Shown here: positions 7,888-15,611 of the stretch, piece after piece
Layout of the letters: the number at the start of each line of letters is the position of its first letter
How positions within the stretch are numbered: position 1 is the stretch's first letter
Assembly: GCA_036446035.1 (NCBI GenBank)
Contig: JAZFSG010000055.1
Coordinates: 1 to 30,654 of the forward strand
Origin: CAXMQS01 sp036446035
Lineage (GTDB): Bacteria > Actinomycetota > Acidimicrobiia > Spongiisociales > JAOTWH01
Direction of reading: 5' to 3'
Length of the DNA: 30,654 bases
Program-made: the position numbers and the translations under genes
Notes under the pieces: generated by a model
The model's database searches: none
Told to the model about the DNA's origin: nothing
The model's input: only the letters and a program-made list of their open reading frames with translations

Positions 7888-8630
7888 CCAAGGTCGCAGT
7901 CTCCGGTGCATCTGGACGCATGGGACGGCGCACAGCAGCTGCCGTCGCCGCCGCTGCCGATCTCGAGTTGGTTTCACTATTCGATCCGAGCCACGGCGGG
8001 GAAACGATCGAGGGGATCGTCGTGTCCTCCGATCCGGTTGTGGTCGGCGAGGCCGAGGTTGTCGTTGAGCTCACCAATCCCGATGTCGTCATGGAGAACC
8101 TCAAGCAATGGCGGAGTCTTGGCGTAAACGCGGTTGTCGGGACTTCGGGATTCGACGCCGGCCGCCTGAAAGCGGCGGAAGGGATCTGGGGCGAGGGCCC
8201 CCCCAACTGCCTCATCGTGCCGAACTTCTCCCTTGGCGCCGTCCTCATGATGCGCTTCGCCGAAGTCGCCGCCGCCCACTTCACCGGCGTCGAGATCATC
8301 GAGCTCCATCACGAGGACAAACCAGATGCTCCCTCGGGTACTGCGCTGGCGACTGCGGCCCGCCTGACCTCTGCCATCTTCGAGTCGAAGGAGCTGGTCC
8401 CAGGTGCCCGCGGCGCCGCGGTCGGTGATGTTCGGGTGCACTCCGTTCGACTGCCGGGGATGGTGGCCCATCAGCAGGTCATACTCGGCAACGAGGGCGA
8501 AACGCTAACCATCCGCCACGACACCTCCGACTACGCCTCCTTCATGCCGGGAGTGCTGTTGGCGATTCGATCGATACCAGATCTAGAGGCCTTCGGCGTC
8601 GGTCTCGAAGGCCTTCTGTTCAAGGATTAG
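7884..8630 (+). CDS. dapB: 4-hydroxy-tetrahydrodipicolinate reductase
   Basis: 248 aa. It reduces hydroxy-tetrahydrodipicolinate with NAD(P)H in lysine and meso-diaminopimelate synthesis. The N-terminal Rossmann motif is VSGASGRMGR (6-15); the conserved catalytic stretch E-x-H-H-x-x-K-x-D-A-P-S-G-T-A is complete at 140-153, with His142/His143 and Lys146 as the catalytic pair. The GTSGF motif (86-90) is also present. It starts inside the M16 peptidase stop (ATGA), so the two are translationally coupled. dapA lies 2 kb downstream, separated by a lipoprotein gene and a minus-strand thioredoxin gene. Confidence 0.96.
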   Translation: MTKVAVSGASGRMGRRTAAAVAAAADLELVSLFDPSHGGETIEGIVVSSDPVVVGEAEVVVELTNPDVVMENLKQWRSLGVNAVVGTSGFDAGRLKAAEGIWGEGPPNCLIVPNFSLGAVLMMRFAEVAAAHFTGVEIIELHHEDKPDAPSGTALATAARLTSAIFESKELVPGARGAAVGDVRVHSVRLPGMVAHQQVILGNEGETLTIRHDTSDYASFMPGVLLAIRSIPDLEAFGVGLEGLLFKD

Positions 8631-8670
8631 GCCCTTGTTGTCGATGTTCTGGGTGACCGGAAGGGGTTCT

Positions 8671-9753
8671 ATGAAGAAGCTATCGCTCGCCGTTGTATGC
8701 CTCCTCGTTGCCGTCGCCTGTGGCGACAGCGGATCCGGGTCGTTCGATCCCGAAGCCGGGTTCAGCCAGGGCTCCCAGGGGGAGTTGCGCTCACTCGCCT
8801 ACGCCTATCAGCCCGCCAGCCGGCTGGTCTATGGCTACAGCATGAACATGAACATGAACATGTCGGCAGATCTCGACGTGCCTGAGGCCTTCGACAACAT
8901 GACGATGGGCGTTTCCTTGGCCGGTTCCATCGCCTACGACGTCTCGGCTGGCGCCACCGACGGCACCGTCGTTATCTCGATCCGGCCCGAGGTGACGGAG
9001 TTTTCGCTCTCCGAGTTCACCGTCGACGGCGAAGCCATGCCCGAAGAGCTGACTGGATTCGATGATCCTGCGGCCGCCGGGCTTGACGAGTTCATACCGC
9101 AGATGACGGTGACGCTCGACGCCAAGGGCGATGTTCTCGCGATGCAAGTCGGAGACGTCACCGTGCCCTCCGAATTGCTGGGGAGCTTCGGCGGATCCGG
9201 CTTCAGCGACCCCTCCGGGATGGGCATGCTCAGCACTCTGTTCGGTCCCGAGTTGCCGATCGAAGAGGTGAGGGTCGGCGCCACCTGGACGACGACGGAC
9301 ACCCAGGACGTGCCATTCGTCGGGGAGATGACCGTCGTTACCCATCACGAGATCGTCGGCGAGGAGAACCGCGACGGACGAGACACCATCATTATCGAAT
9401 CGGTAGCGGAGATGTCACCGTTGACAATGGACTTCGCCGACATGCTGAAGTCGCTCCAGGATCCCTCGACGCTGGCGTCCCTTGGTATGTCGGCAGACGA
9501 ATTGAACATGGCTGAGCTCGAGGCGGAGCTGTTCGAGGAGATGGATTTCGACTTCTCCATGACCTTCGACTACGACAACATGGCCACGACCACCTGGCTC
9601 GATTACAGCGCAGGCATCACGGTCGCTACGGAGAGCGACATGGACATGACCATGACGATGAAGATGGACTCACCAGAGGGAGGCGGCGACATGACGATGG
9701 GTATCGGCACATTCATCGCCATGCTCCTCATCGAGGACGGGGCGAGCGCCTAG
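8671..9753 (+). CDS. Secreted lipoprotein with Met-rich strands (possibly DUF6263-like)
   Basis: 360 aa. ATG 8671 follows the ribosome binding site GGAAGGGG; the start at 8635 is rejected because it would place the signal peptide internally. The N-terminus is a lipoprotein signal (MKKLSLAVVCLLVAVAC) with Cys17 as the lipidation site, followed by a Gly/Ser linker. The mature part looks beta-rich, with alternating Met in two places: SMNMNMNMS (about residues 57-65) and DMDMTMTMKMD (about 323-333), and a further DMTMG near the C-terminus. A segment IEEVRVGATW recalls DUF6263-type lipoproteins, but this is tentative. The alternation may be beta-strand packing or metal binding. Its stop shares a CTAG with the convergent thioredoxin gene. 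Confidence 0.85.
   Translation: MKKLSLAVVCLLVAVACGDSGSGSFDPEAGFSQGSQGELRSLAYAYQPASRLVYGYSMNMNMNMSADLDVPEAFDNMTMGVSLAGSIAYDVSAGATDGTVVISIRPEVTEFSLSEFTVDGEAMPEELTGFDDPAAAGLDEFIPQMTVTLDAKGDVLAMQVGDVTVPSELLGSFGGSGFSDPSGMGMLSTLFGPELPIEEVRVGATWTTTDTQDVPFVGEMTVVTHHEIVGEENRDGRDTIIIESVAEMSPLTMDFADMLKSLQDPSTLASLGMSADELNMAELEAELFEEMDFDFSMTFDYDNMATTTWLDYSAGITVATESDMDMTMTMKMDSPEGGGDMTMGIGTFIAMLLIEDGASA
8842..8862 (+). repeat. In-frame (ATGAAC)3-ATG microrepeat
   Basis: Three exact tandem copies of ATGAAC plus a further ATG inside the lipoprotein gene, encoding alternating Met-Asn. In-frame hexamer slippage would lengthen or shorten the strand by two residues per event. Confidence 0.85.
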
Positions 9754-10571
9754 AAGAGAACGCTGGCGAGGCGTCGCCGGTACTCGACGGTCAGCGGATG
9801 GTCGACGCCGAGCACTCCGAAGATATCGAGCATCGCCGCCTTGGCGGCGTCTGCGTCTGGACCCTTGCCGACCACGATGGCGAGCAGATGATCTAGCCCC
9901 GGTTCGTATTCGCCCTTCGCGGCCAGGGCCGTTCCCAGCGACAGTCGGGCCGCGGTGTCCTGGGAGTCCTGCTCCAGTGCGGCCTCGAATTCAGCGACGT
10001 CGGTTCCCTGCGAGGCCGTCAGGCGGGCAGCGGCCTGTAGGCGCTGGACCTCGGCAGTCGGCGACAGCTTGCCGAGCACGATCAGAGCGTCCGCGGTCTC
10101 TCCTCTGGCGATGAGGAGCGCGGCCAACCCCGTCCCCGCATCCTGGTGGTCGGCATCCTGATCCAGGGCCTCTCTGAAGAGGGTCTCTGCCAAGGCCTCG
10201 TCGCCGGCGAGAATGGCGTCACGGGCCCGCTCGACTGCGAGGTCGGCGCCGCTTGGCAGCAAGGCGTTGACCCAGTCGCGAACCCCCGCCTCGGGGATGG
10301 CACCGGTGAAGCGACTGACGGCCTCGCCGCTACGGAAGCCGATGACGTTGGGGATGCCCTGCACCCCAAACTGACTAGCGAGCTCCTGGTTGGCGTCGAC
10401 GTCAACTTTGACCAGTTCGATTTCGGTCTCCGAGGCGACCTTCTCGAGGATCGGTCCCAGGGTATGGCACGGTCCGCACCACTCCGCCCAGAAGTCAACG
10501 ACGACGGGGATCTCGTGGCTGCGTTGCAGGACGGCGCGCCCGAAATCCTCTGTTGAGATGTCGATGGCCAT
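9750..10571 (-). CDS. Thioredoxin-TPR fusion (CnoX/YbbN-like co-chaperone)
   Basis: 273 aa. Residues 1-105 are a thioredoxin domain with an intact active site WCGPC (31-35) and cis-proline GIPN (Pro74). Residues 110-273 are a helical tetratricopeptide-like region rich in Ala/Leu/Asp, with repeats such as GDEALAETLFREALDQD and KGEYEPGLDHLLAI. This is the architecture of YbbN/CnoX, which protects chaperone clients from oxidative damage; unlike some proteobacterial CnoX, both redox cysteines are present, so oxidoreductase activity is likely. No signal peptide is visible. ATG 10571 lies 6 nt after a TATCTT -10 on the minus strand, divergent from dapA. It is convergent with the lipoprotein gene. 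Confidence 0.92.
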   Translation of the reverse strand: MAIDISTEDFGRAVLQRSHEIPVVVDFWAEWCGPCHTLGPILEKVASETEIELVKVDVDANQELASQFGVQGIPNVIGFRSGEAVSRFTGAIPEAGVRDWVNALLPSGADLAVERARDAILAGDEALAETLFREALDQDADHQDAGTGLAALLIARGETADALIVLGKLSPTAEVQRLQAAARLTASQGTDVAEFEAALEQDSQDTAARLSLGTALAAKGEYEPGLDHLLAIVVGKGPDADAAKAAMLDIFGVLGVDHPLTVEYRRRLASVLF

Positions 10572-10577
10572 CGCGCC

Positions 10578-10583
10578 AAGATA
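10578..10583 (-). promoter_or_regulatory. -10 element for a leaderless thioredoxin-TPR transcript
   Basis: Read on the minus strand, TATCTT is followed after 6 nt (GGCGCG) by ATG 10571, with no ribosome binding site. Confidence 0.5.
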
Positions 10584-10621
10584 CCGGTGGTACCGTCGCT
10601 ACACGCTCCAGAGGAGGCGCC

Positions 10622-11503
10622 ATGGCACCCTTCGGCGAAGTCATAACTGCGATGATCACCCCGTTCACCCCCGATGGTGAGGTGGACTACGGGCAACTGT
10701 GGAAGTTGGCAGAACACCTCGTCGCCAACGGGTCAGACGGCCTCGTGGTCTCGGGCACAACGGGCGAATCTCCGACCCTGAGCTCCGACGAGAAGCTCGC
10801 GGTCTTCAGGGGTGTCGTCGAGGCGGTCGGAGACAACGGTGTAGTGATCGCCGGGGTCGGGACGTACAACACGGCCCACTCGGTTGAGATGGCGCGCCAC
10901 GCCGCCGACGCCGGATGCGACGCCCTATTGGCGGTGACCCCTTACTACAACAAGCCTCCCCAGGAGGGTCTCGTCATGCACTTCGAGGCCATCGCCGATG
11001 CCACCGACCTGCCACTGATGCTCTACAACATCCCTGGACGCAGCGCCCGGCTCATCGAGATCGACACTCTGGCCCGCCTTGCCGAGCACAGCAGGATCGT
11101 CGCTGTCAAGGATGCGGTCGAAGACACCGGGTTCACATCTCGCACCTTCGCGGCTTGCGGCGACGCGCTCGCCATCTATTCGGGCGCAGACGCCTACACG
11201 TTGCCGATGCTGGCGGCCGGTGCCGTTGGTGTCGTCTCCGTGGCGTCTCACCTCGTTGGCCGCCAGATCAAGAGGATGTTCGCCGAAGCGACGGCGGGCG
11301 ACGGAGGTGCCGCGACCAAGATCCACCACGCGTTGCTGCCTCTCTTTGACTCCCTGTTCCTCGAACCCAACCCGATGCCCCTCAAGGGCATCCTCAACAA
11401 GGTGTGGGGTCCTGTCGGCGACCCTCGTCTTCCGCTGATCCCGGCGTCAGACTCTGTGGTTGAAGCTGTCGAAGCCGCCCTTGCCGTGGCGCAACAAGCG
11501 TGA
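10622..11503 (+). CDS. dapA: 4-hydroxy-tetrahydrodipicolinate synthase
   Basis: 293 aa. It condenses pyruvate with aspartate semialdehyde, the first committed step to lysine and diaminopimelate. All catalytic parts of the TIM-barrel enzyme are visible: GTTGESPTL (45-53, Thr46/Thr47), TPYYNKP (106-112), LYNIPGRS (134-141, Tyr135 and Arg140) and the Schiff-base Lys163 in VAVKDA. ATG 10622 is preceded by a strong GAGGAGG site, so the upstream in-frame start at 10553 is not needed. The promoter must lie in the 50 bp shared with the divergent thioredoxin gene; TACCGT at 10591-10596 is a possible -10. The stop overlaps the start of the RNase J gene (GTGA), so the two are co-transcribed. Confidence 0.97.
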   Translation: MAPFGEVITAMITPFTPDGEVDYGQLWKLAEHLVANGSDGLVVSGTTGESPTLSSDEKLAVFRGVVEAVGDNGVVIAGVGTYNTAHSVEMARHAADAGCDALLAVTPYYNKPPQEGLVMHFEAIADATDLPLMLYNIPGRSARLIEIDTLARLAEHSRIVAVKDAVEDTGFTSRTFAACGDALAIYSGADAYTLPMLAAGAVGVVSVASHLVGRQIKRMFAEATAGDGGAATKIHHALLPLFDSLFLEPNPMPLKGILNKVWGPVGDPRLPLIPASDSVVEAVEAALAVAQQA

Positions 11504-13131
11504 CGGTTTCCGTCAGCTTCCTCGGCGGCCTTGGCGAGGTCGGTCGCAACTGCGCAGCTATCGAGATAGAGGGAAGGCTGGCCCTCATCGACTGCGGCCT
11601 CATGTTCCCCGAGGAGCACATGCTCGGCATCGACCTGGTTCTTCCCAACTTCTCCAGCGTCTTCGAGAGGGCCGATGACGTCGAGTGCGTAGTGCTTACC
11701 CACGGCCACGAAGACCACATCGGAGCCCTCTCCTATTTCCTGTCAGAGGTGAATGTCCCGATCTATGGGACACCGCTGGCGGTCGCCTTGGCGGCGGCTC
11801 GGGTCGAGGAGAACGGCATCGATGCCGACTTCCGGGCTACCGACCTGGGGGAGTGGGTTACCAACGGCCCGATCAAGTTCAAGCTGATCCAGGTAAGTCA
11901 CAGTATCCCCCAGGGCGCCGCGGTTGCGTTCGATACTCCCGAGGGCATCATCATCCACTCCGGCGACTTCAAGCTCGATCCGACGCCGATCGACGCCAAG
12001 CCAACGGACCTCCCTGCTCTTGCCGAGCTCGGGCAACAAGGCGTTCGGCTCCTTCTGGCAGACAGCACGAACGCCGAGCGTCCCGGCGTTATCCCCTCAG
12101 AGTCGTCACTGCGGGACTCACTCCGCGATCTCGTCGCGCATGCCGAGGGCAGGGTGGTGGCGGCGTGTTTCGCCTCCCATCTCCATCGAGTGGAGCAGAT
12201 CGTCGATGCCGTTGTCGACAGCGGTCGTTCCTTCGCGTTCCTGGGGCGGTCGATGCATCGCAACACCACCATCGCCCGCGAGCTGGGGATCATGCGCATC
12301 CCCGAGGACCGCCTCTACGACATCGAGGACCTGTTGAAGCTTCCACCGGAAGAGACCGCCATCATCTGCACGGGGAGTCAGGGCGAACCATTCGCCGCCC
12401 TGTCGCTGATGGCGGCCGGGGAGCATCGGTGGGTCGATCTGCAGCCCGAGGACACGGTCGTCATCTCGGCAACGCCCATACCGGGCAACGAGAAGAAGGT
12501 GAGCAGTGTCATCAACGGGCTCCTGAAGAGAGGGGTTACCGTTCACCACGGCCGCAACGCCAACGTCCACGTCTCCGGACACGCCGCACAGGAAGAACTG
12601 AAGACGTTCATCAACGTCGTCCGTCCGCAGGCCTACATCCCCGTCCACGGCGAATACCGGCACCTTCGTGCCAATGCCGACCTGGCGACGGCGATGGCCG
12701 TGCCGCAAGTGGTCCTGGCCGAGAACGGTGATGGCGTCGTCATCGACGGTGATCAGACCCGCCACGAGGCCGACCTCGTCGATGGCAGCTACGTCTATCT
12801 CGACGGCAGCGGCGTCGGCGACATCGCTTCCGACGTTCTGCGGGACCGCCGTCATCTCGCCGACGACGGCGTGGTAGTTGTGACCGTCGGCATCGCCAGC
12901 CGCACCGGCGAGATCCTGGTCGGCCCCGACCTCGACAGCCATGGCCTGACACAGGCACCAGGGGCCGTGCTGCGAGCCGCCAAGGCCGAGATCATCAAAG
13001 AACTCGAAGCTTTGGAGAAGCCGTGCGACCCCGACACGGTGCGCCGCCACGTGCGCGACGCCGCCCGCCGCGTCATCCGCCGCGAAACCGAACGGCGCCC
13101 AGTGGTGGTGCCGGTGGTGGTCGAGGTCTGA
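11500..13131 (+). CDS. rnj: Ribonuclease J (metallo-beta-lactamase / beta-CASP)
   Basis: 543 aa from GTG 11500, within the dapA stop (GTGA overlap). The metallo-beta-lactamase zinc motif HGHEDH is at 68-73. The beta-CASP domain spans roughly 200-370 with the motifs TNAERPG and SGHAAQEEL, and the exit motif PVHGEYRHL is intact. The C-terminal domain (about 450-543) is the RNase J-specific region. The enzyme is a 5'-3' exonuclease and endonuclease in mRNA decay and rRNA processing. The dapA-rnj-ftsK order is shared with many actinobacteria. With RNase Y also in this window, the organism encodes both Gram-positive-type degradation enzymes. Confidence 0.96.
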   Translation: MTVSVSFLGGLGEVGRNCAAIEIEGRLALIDCGLMFPEEHMLGIDLVLPNFSSVFERADDVECVVLTHGHEDHIGALSYFLSEVNVPIYGTPLAVALAAARVEENGIDADFRATDLGEWVTNGPIKFKLIQVSHSIPQGAAVAFDTPEGIIIHSGDFKLDPTPIDAKPTDLPALAELGQQGVRLLLADSTNAERPGVIPSESSLRDSLRDLVAHAEGRVVAACFASHLHRVEQIVDAVVDSGRSFAFLGRSMHRNTTIARELGIMRIPEDRLYDIEDLLKLPPEETAIICTGSQGEPFAALSLMAAGEHRWVDLQPEDTVVISATPIPGNEKKVSSVINGLLKRGVTVHHGRNANVHVSGHAAQEELKTFINVVRPQAYIPVHGEYRHLRANADLATAMAVPQVVLAENGDGVVIDGDQTRHEADLVDGSYVYLDGSGVGDIASDVLRDRRHLADDGVVVVTVGIASRTGEILVGPDLDSHGLTQAPGAVLRAAKAEIIKELEALEKPCDPDTVRRHVRDAARRVIRRETERRPVVVPVVVEV

Positions 13132-13137
13132 TACGTC

Positions 13138-13168
13138 GGCTTTGGGCTTTGGCTTTGGGCTTTGGGCC
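13138..13168 (+). repeat. Imperfect tandem GGCTTTG repeat after rnj
   Basis: Four near-tandem copies of GGCTTTG/GCTTTG begin 6 bp after the rnj stop. The plus strand has G-runs (GGG, GG, GGG, GGG) separated by CTTT loops, so the rnj 3' end could fold a two-layer G-quadruplex, or the repeat may be simple slippage. Confidence 0.7.
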
Positions 13169-13217
13169 GCGTCCATTCTTCGCCTTGCTAAGCACCTCCA
13201 AGTGATGAGATATCAGA

Positions 13218-13238
13218 AATCGCGCGGATCGCGCGATT
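13218..13238. terminator. Perfect 9-bp inverted repeat between rnj and ftsK (terminator or operator)
   Basis: Arms AATCGCGCG and CGCGCGATT are separated by GAT and flanked by AAA on the left and TTGTGT on the right. As RNA it gives a GC-rich hairpin closing the rnj transcript, though the U-tract is poor. It lies just upstream of a possible ftsK promoter (TTGGGG 13255-13260, 17-bp spacer, TATCGT 13278-13283), so an operator role is equally possible. Confidence 0.5.
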
Positions 13239-13292
13239 GTGTCGCAGCGAGTGATTGGGGCCAGAGCGGAGGGCAAGTATCGTCGGCGCCAC

Positions 13293-15509
13293 TTGAGCAA
13301 GACATCCCCCCGCACCGGGCGGAAGCGGGTGTCAGCAAAGAAGAAGACTGGTCGTTACGGCGAAAAGCTGGCGTCGTGGCGACAGGCAATCACCAGGCGA
13401 CTTGGTCGCCAATCCGATGACCTATGGGGTTTGACGCTCATCGTCTTCGGCGTCGTTATCGGACTCGGCTACCTCAGTCTCGCCGGACCGGTCGGCCGGG
13501 GGACCGTCGGTGTTCTCGAGGTTCTCTTTGGGCTGTGGGGCTACATAGTTCCAGTGGCGCTCGTCGGCCTGGGTGTGACCCTGATCGCCAGGCCGCCGCT
13601 CCCCGAGCACGGCCGTCTCGCCATCGGCATCGGCCTCGTGTTCTTTGGAACGCTCGCCATGTTCCACCTGATGACGGGCACTCTCTCGCTCTCCGGCAAC
13701 ATCGAGGTAGTCCGCGATCGCGGTGGCGCGGTTGGCTCCCTCGTGGCATTTCCGCTGCGTCGGGTCATCGGATTCTGGGGAGCCTTCGTAGTGCTGACCG
13801 CGGTCGTTGGCATCGGCGTTCTCATCATGATGAAGACGACCCTGCGCGACATCGGCCTCACCGTGGGAGCTTTCGGAAGGGCGACAGCTGGGTGGGTCAA
13901 GGCTCGTCGGTTCCGGACCCCTCACACTGCGCCAGCCCAAGCGACACGGGCTACCCGTCCCCGGGCCGCCAAGCCGAAGCAGCAGCGCCCCAAGACCCAG
14001 CCATCGGCCAAGCCGCAGGCGAGTCCGGCAGCGGCGCCTCTTCCGGTGGCGGCGGCCGGCAGCGCCTATCAGCTACCTCCCCTCGAGCTGTTGCACACTT
14101 CGGTCGAGGAGAGCGGCTCCAACAAGAGAGCGCTCGAGGAAACCGGCCGCGAGCTCGAGATAACGCTTCGCCAGCACGGTGTCGATGCCAAGCTCGTGCG
14201 GATCGTTCCCGGTCCGACCGTCACCCGGTTCGAGATCGAGCTGGCGCCGGGAGTCAAGGTGTCGCGCGTAACGGGACTGAGTCACGACATCGCCTACGCC
14301 CTGGCGGCGTCCGAAGTGCGGATCCTTGCCCCGATACCCGGCAAGAGCGCCATCGGCGTCGAGGTGCCCAACCGCCATCGCCACCTTGTCACTCTCGGCG
14401 ACGTACTGCGATCCCCTGAAGCCGACGCGGCAGTACATCCCCTCGAGGTCGGCCTCGGCAAGGACATCAATGGCACCGCCAGCCTGTTGAATCTGACGGA
14501 GTTGCCGCATGTCCTGATCGCCGGTGCCACTGGGGCCGGTAAGTCATCTTGCATCAACGCCCTGGTGACGTCGCTGCTGGTGAGGACAGACCCTGAGGAG
14601 GTCAAGCTCATCCTCGTCGACCCGAAGCGGGTCGAGCTCGGCCAGTACAACGGTGTTCCTCATCTGCTGACTAAGGTCATCACGAATCCCAAGAAGGCGG
14701 CAGAGGCCCTGCAGTGGGCGGTCTCCGAGATGGACCGCCGCTACGAACTGTTGGCCGATGCGAGTGTTCGTGACATCGCCGGCTACCGCGAGAAGATGGC
14801 GGCGGGCATGCTCGACACCGACGACTTCGATCGCTTCCCGTTCCTCGTCATAGTCGTCGACGAGCTCAACGATCTGATGATGGTGGCCGGGCGCGCCGTC
14901 GAAGAGGCCATCGTCCGGATCGCCCAGATGGCCCGCGCCGTCGGCATTCACCTCGTTCTGGCGACTCAGCGTCCCTCGGTCGATGTCATCACCGGGGTCA
15001 TCAAGGCCAACATCCAGTCGCGGCTGGCATTCTCCGTCGCCTCCCAGGCAGACAGCCGGGTCATCATCGACACCGGCGGTGCAGAGAAGCTGGTTGGGCT
15101 CGGCGACATGCTGGTCGTCACGGCTCGTGACCCCAAGCCGGAACGGATCCAGGGCGCCTGGGTGTCCGAAGTGGAAATCGCGTCAGTCGTCGAGTGGGTA
15201 CACGAGCAACAGAAGGCCTCATACGAGGACGAACAGGTCTTTGCTGCCGCCGAGATGAAGCAGGCCAGCGAGGAGGAATGGGATGGCGAGGATCCCGAGA
15301 TCATCCGCCAGGCCCTCGAAATCATCGTTCGATCCCAGCTCGGGTCAACTTCGATGTTGCAGCGCAAGTTGCGCATCGGCTTTGCCAGGGCGGGTCGCGT
15401 CATGGACATCCTCGAGCGCCGCGGGATCGTCGGCCCGTCCGAAGGATCCAATGCCCGTGACGTGCTCTTGACGACCGAAGAGCTCGAAGAAATGTTCGTC
15501 GGCGCCTAG
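13293..15509 (+). CDS. ftsK: DNA translocase FtsK/SpoIIIE
   Basis: 738 aa from TTG 13293; GTG 13239 and GTG 13329 are alternative starts in the same frame. I prefer 13293 because the basic N-terminus SKTSPRTGRKR resembles other actinobacterial FtsK and a TATCGT -10 lies 9 nt upstream. After the basic tail come about four TM segments (roughly residues 45-185), an Ala/Pro/Gln-rich linker, and the motor domain with Walker A GATGAGKS (411-418), Walker B FLVIVVDELNDLM, and ATQRPSVDVITG. The C-terminal winged-helix gamma domain (SQLGSTSMLQRKLRIGFARAGRVMD) that reads chromosome polarity sequences is complete. It anchors at the septum and pumps chromosomal DNA during division. The linker is short compared with E. 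coli FtsK. Confidence 0.95.
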   Translation: MSKTSPRTGRKRVSAKKKTGRYGEKLASWRQAITRRLGRQSDDLWGLTLIVFGVVIGLGYLSLAGPVGRGTVGVLEVLFGLWGYIVPVALVGLGVTLIARPPLPEHGRLAIGIGLVFFGTLAMFHLMTGTLSLSGNIEVVRDRGGAVGSLVAFPLRRVIGFWGAFVVLTAVVGIGVLIMMKTTLRDIGLTVGAFGRATAGWVKARRFRTPHTAPAQATRATRPRAAKPKQQRPKTQPSAKPQASPAAAPLPVAAAGSAYQLPPLELLHTSVEESGSNKRALEETGRELEITLRQHGVDAKLVRIVPGPTVTRFEIELAPGVKVSRVTGLSHDIAYALAASEVRILAPIPGKSAIGVEVPNRHRHLVTLGDVLRSPEADAAVHPLEVGLGKDINGTASLLNLTELPHVLIAGATGAGKSSCINALVTSLLVRTDPEEVKLILVDPKRVELGQYNGVPHLLTKVITNPKKAAEALQWAVSEMDRRYELLADASVRDIAGYREKMAAGMLDTDDFDRFPFLVIVVDELNDLMMVAGRAVEEAIVRIAQMARAVGIHLVLATQRPSVDVITGVIKANIQSRLAFSVASQADSRVIIDTGGAEKLVGLGDMLVVTARDPKPERIQGAWVSEVEIASVVEWVHEQQKASYEDEQVFAAAEMKQASEEEWDGEDPEIIRQALEIIVRSQLGSTSMLQRKLRIGFARAGRVMDILERRGIVGPSEGSNARDVLLTTEELEEMFVGA

Positions 15510-15576
15510 CCCGTGCGAGCCTCCGCCCGACTCCTGTGGTGGCATGCCGCACGCCTGGCGATGGAGATAAAGGCAC

Positions 15577-15604
15577 ACCGACCGTAAGTGGCAGTCGGTA
15601 GCCT
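15577..15604 (+). promoter_or_regulatory. Promoter/operator of the 2-oxoacid dehydrogenase operon
   Basis: An inverted repeat ACCGAC (15577-15582) / GTCGGT (15594-15599) with an 11-nt spacer abuts a TAGCCT -10 (15599-15604). ATG 15612 follows after 7 nt without a ribosome binding site, suggesting a leaderless transcript. The repeat fills the -35/-10 spacer, as expected for a repressor site. Confidence 0.45.
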
Positions 15605-15611
15605 CGCTGCC

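Noticed and set aside
8635..8670. Upstream start for the lipoprotein
   Set aside because: It would put 12 residues before a classical lipoprotein signal peptide; ATG 8671 has its own ribosome binding site.
9750..10571. Periplasmic thiol-disulfide exchange protein
   Set aside because: The thioredoxin-TPR protein has no signal peptide, so a cytoplasmic co-chaperone role is more likely.
12118..13176. A 352-aa open frame on the minus strand inside rnj
   Set aside because: Fully antisense to RNase J; composition is His/Asp/Val-rich shadow coding with no domain.
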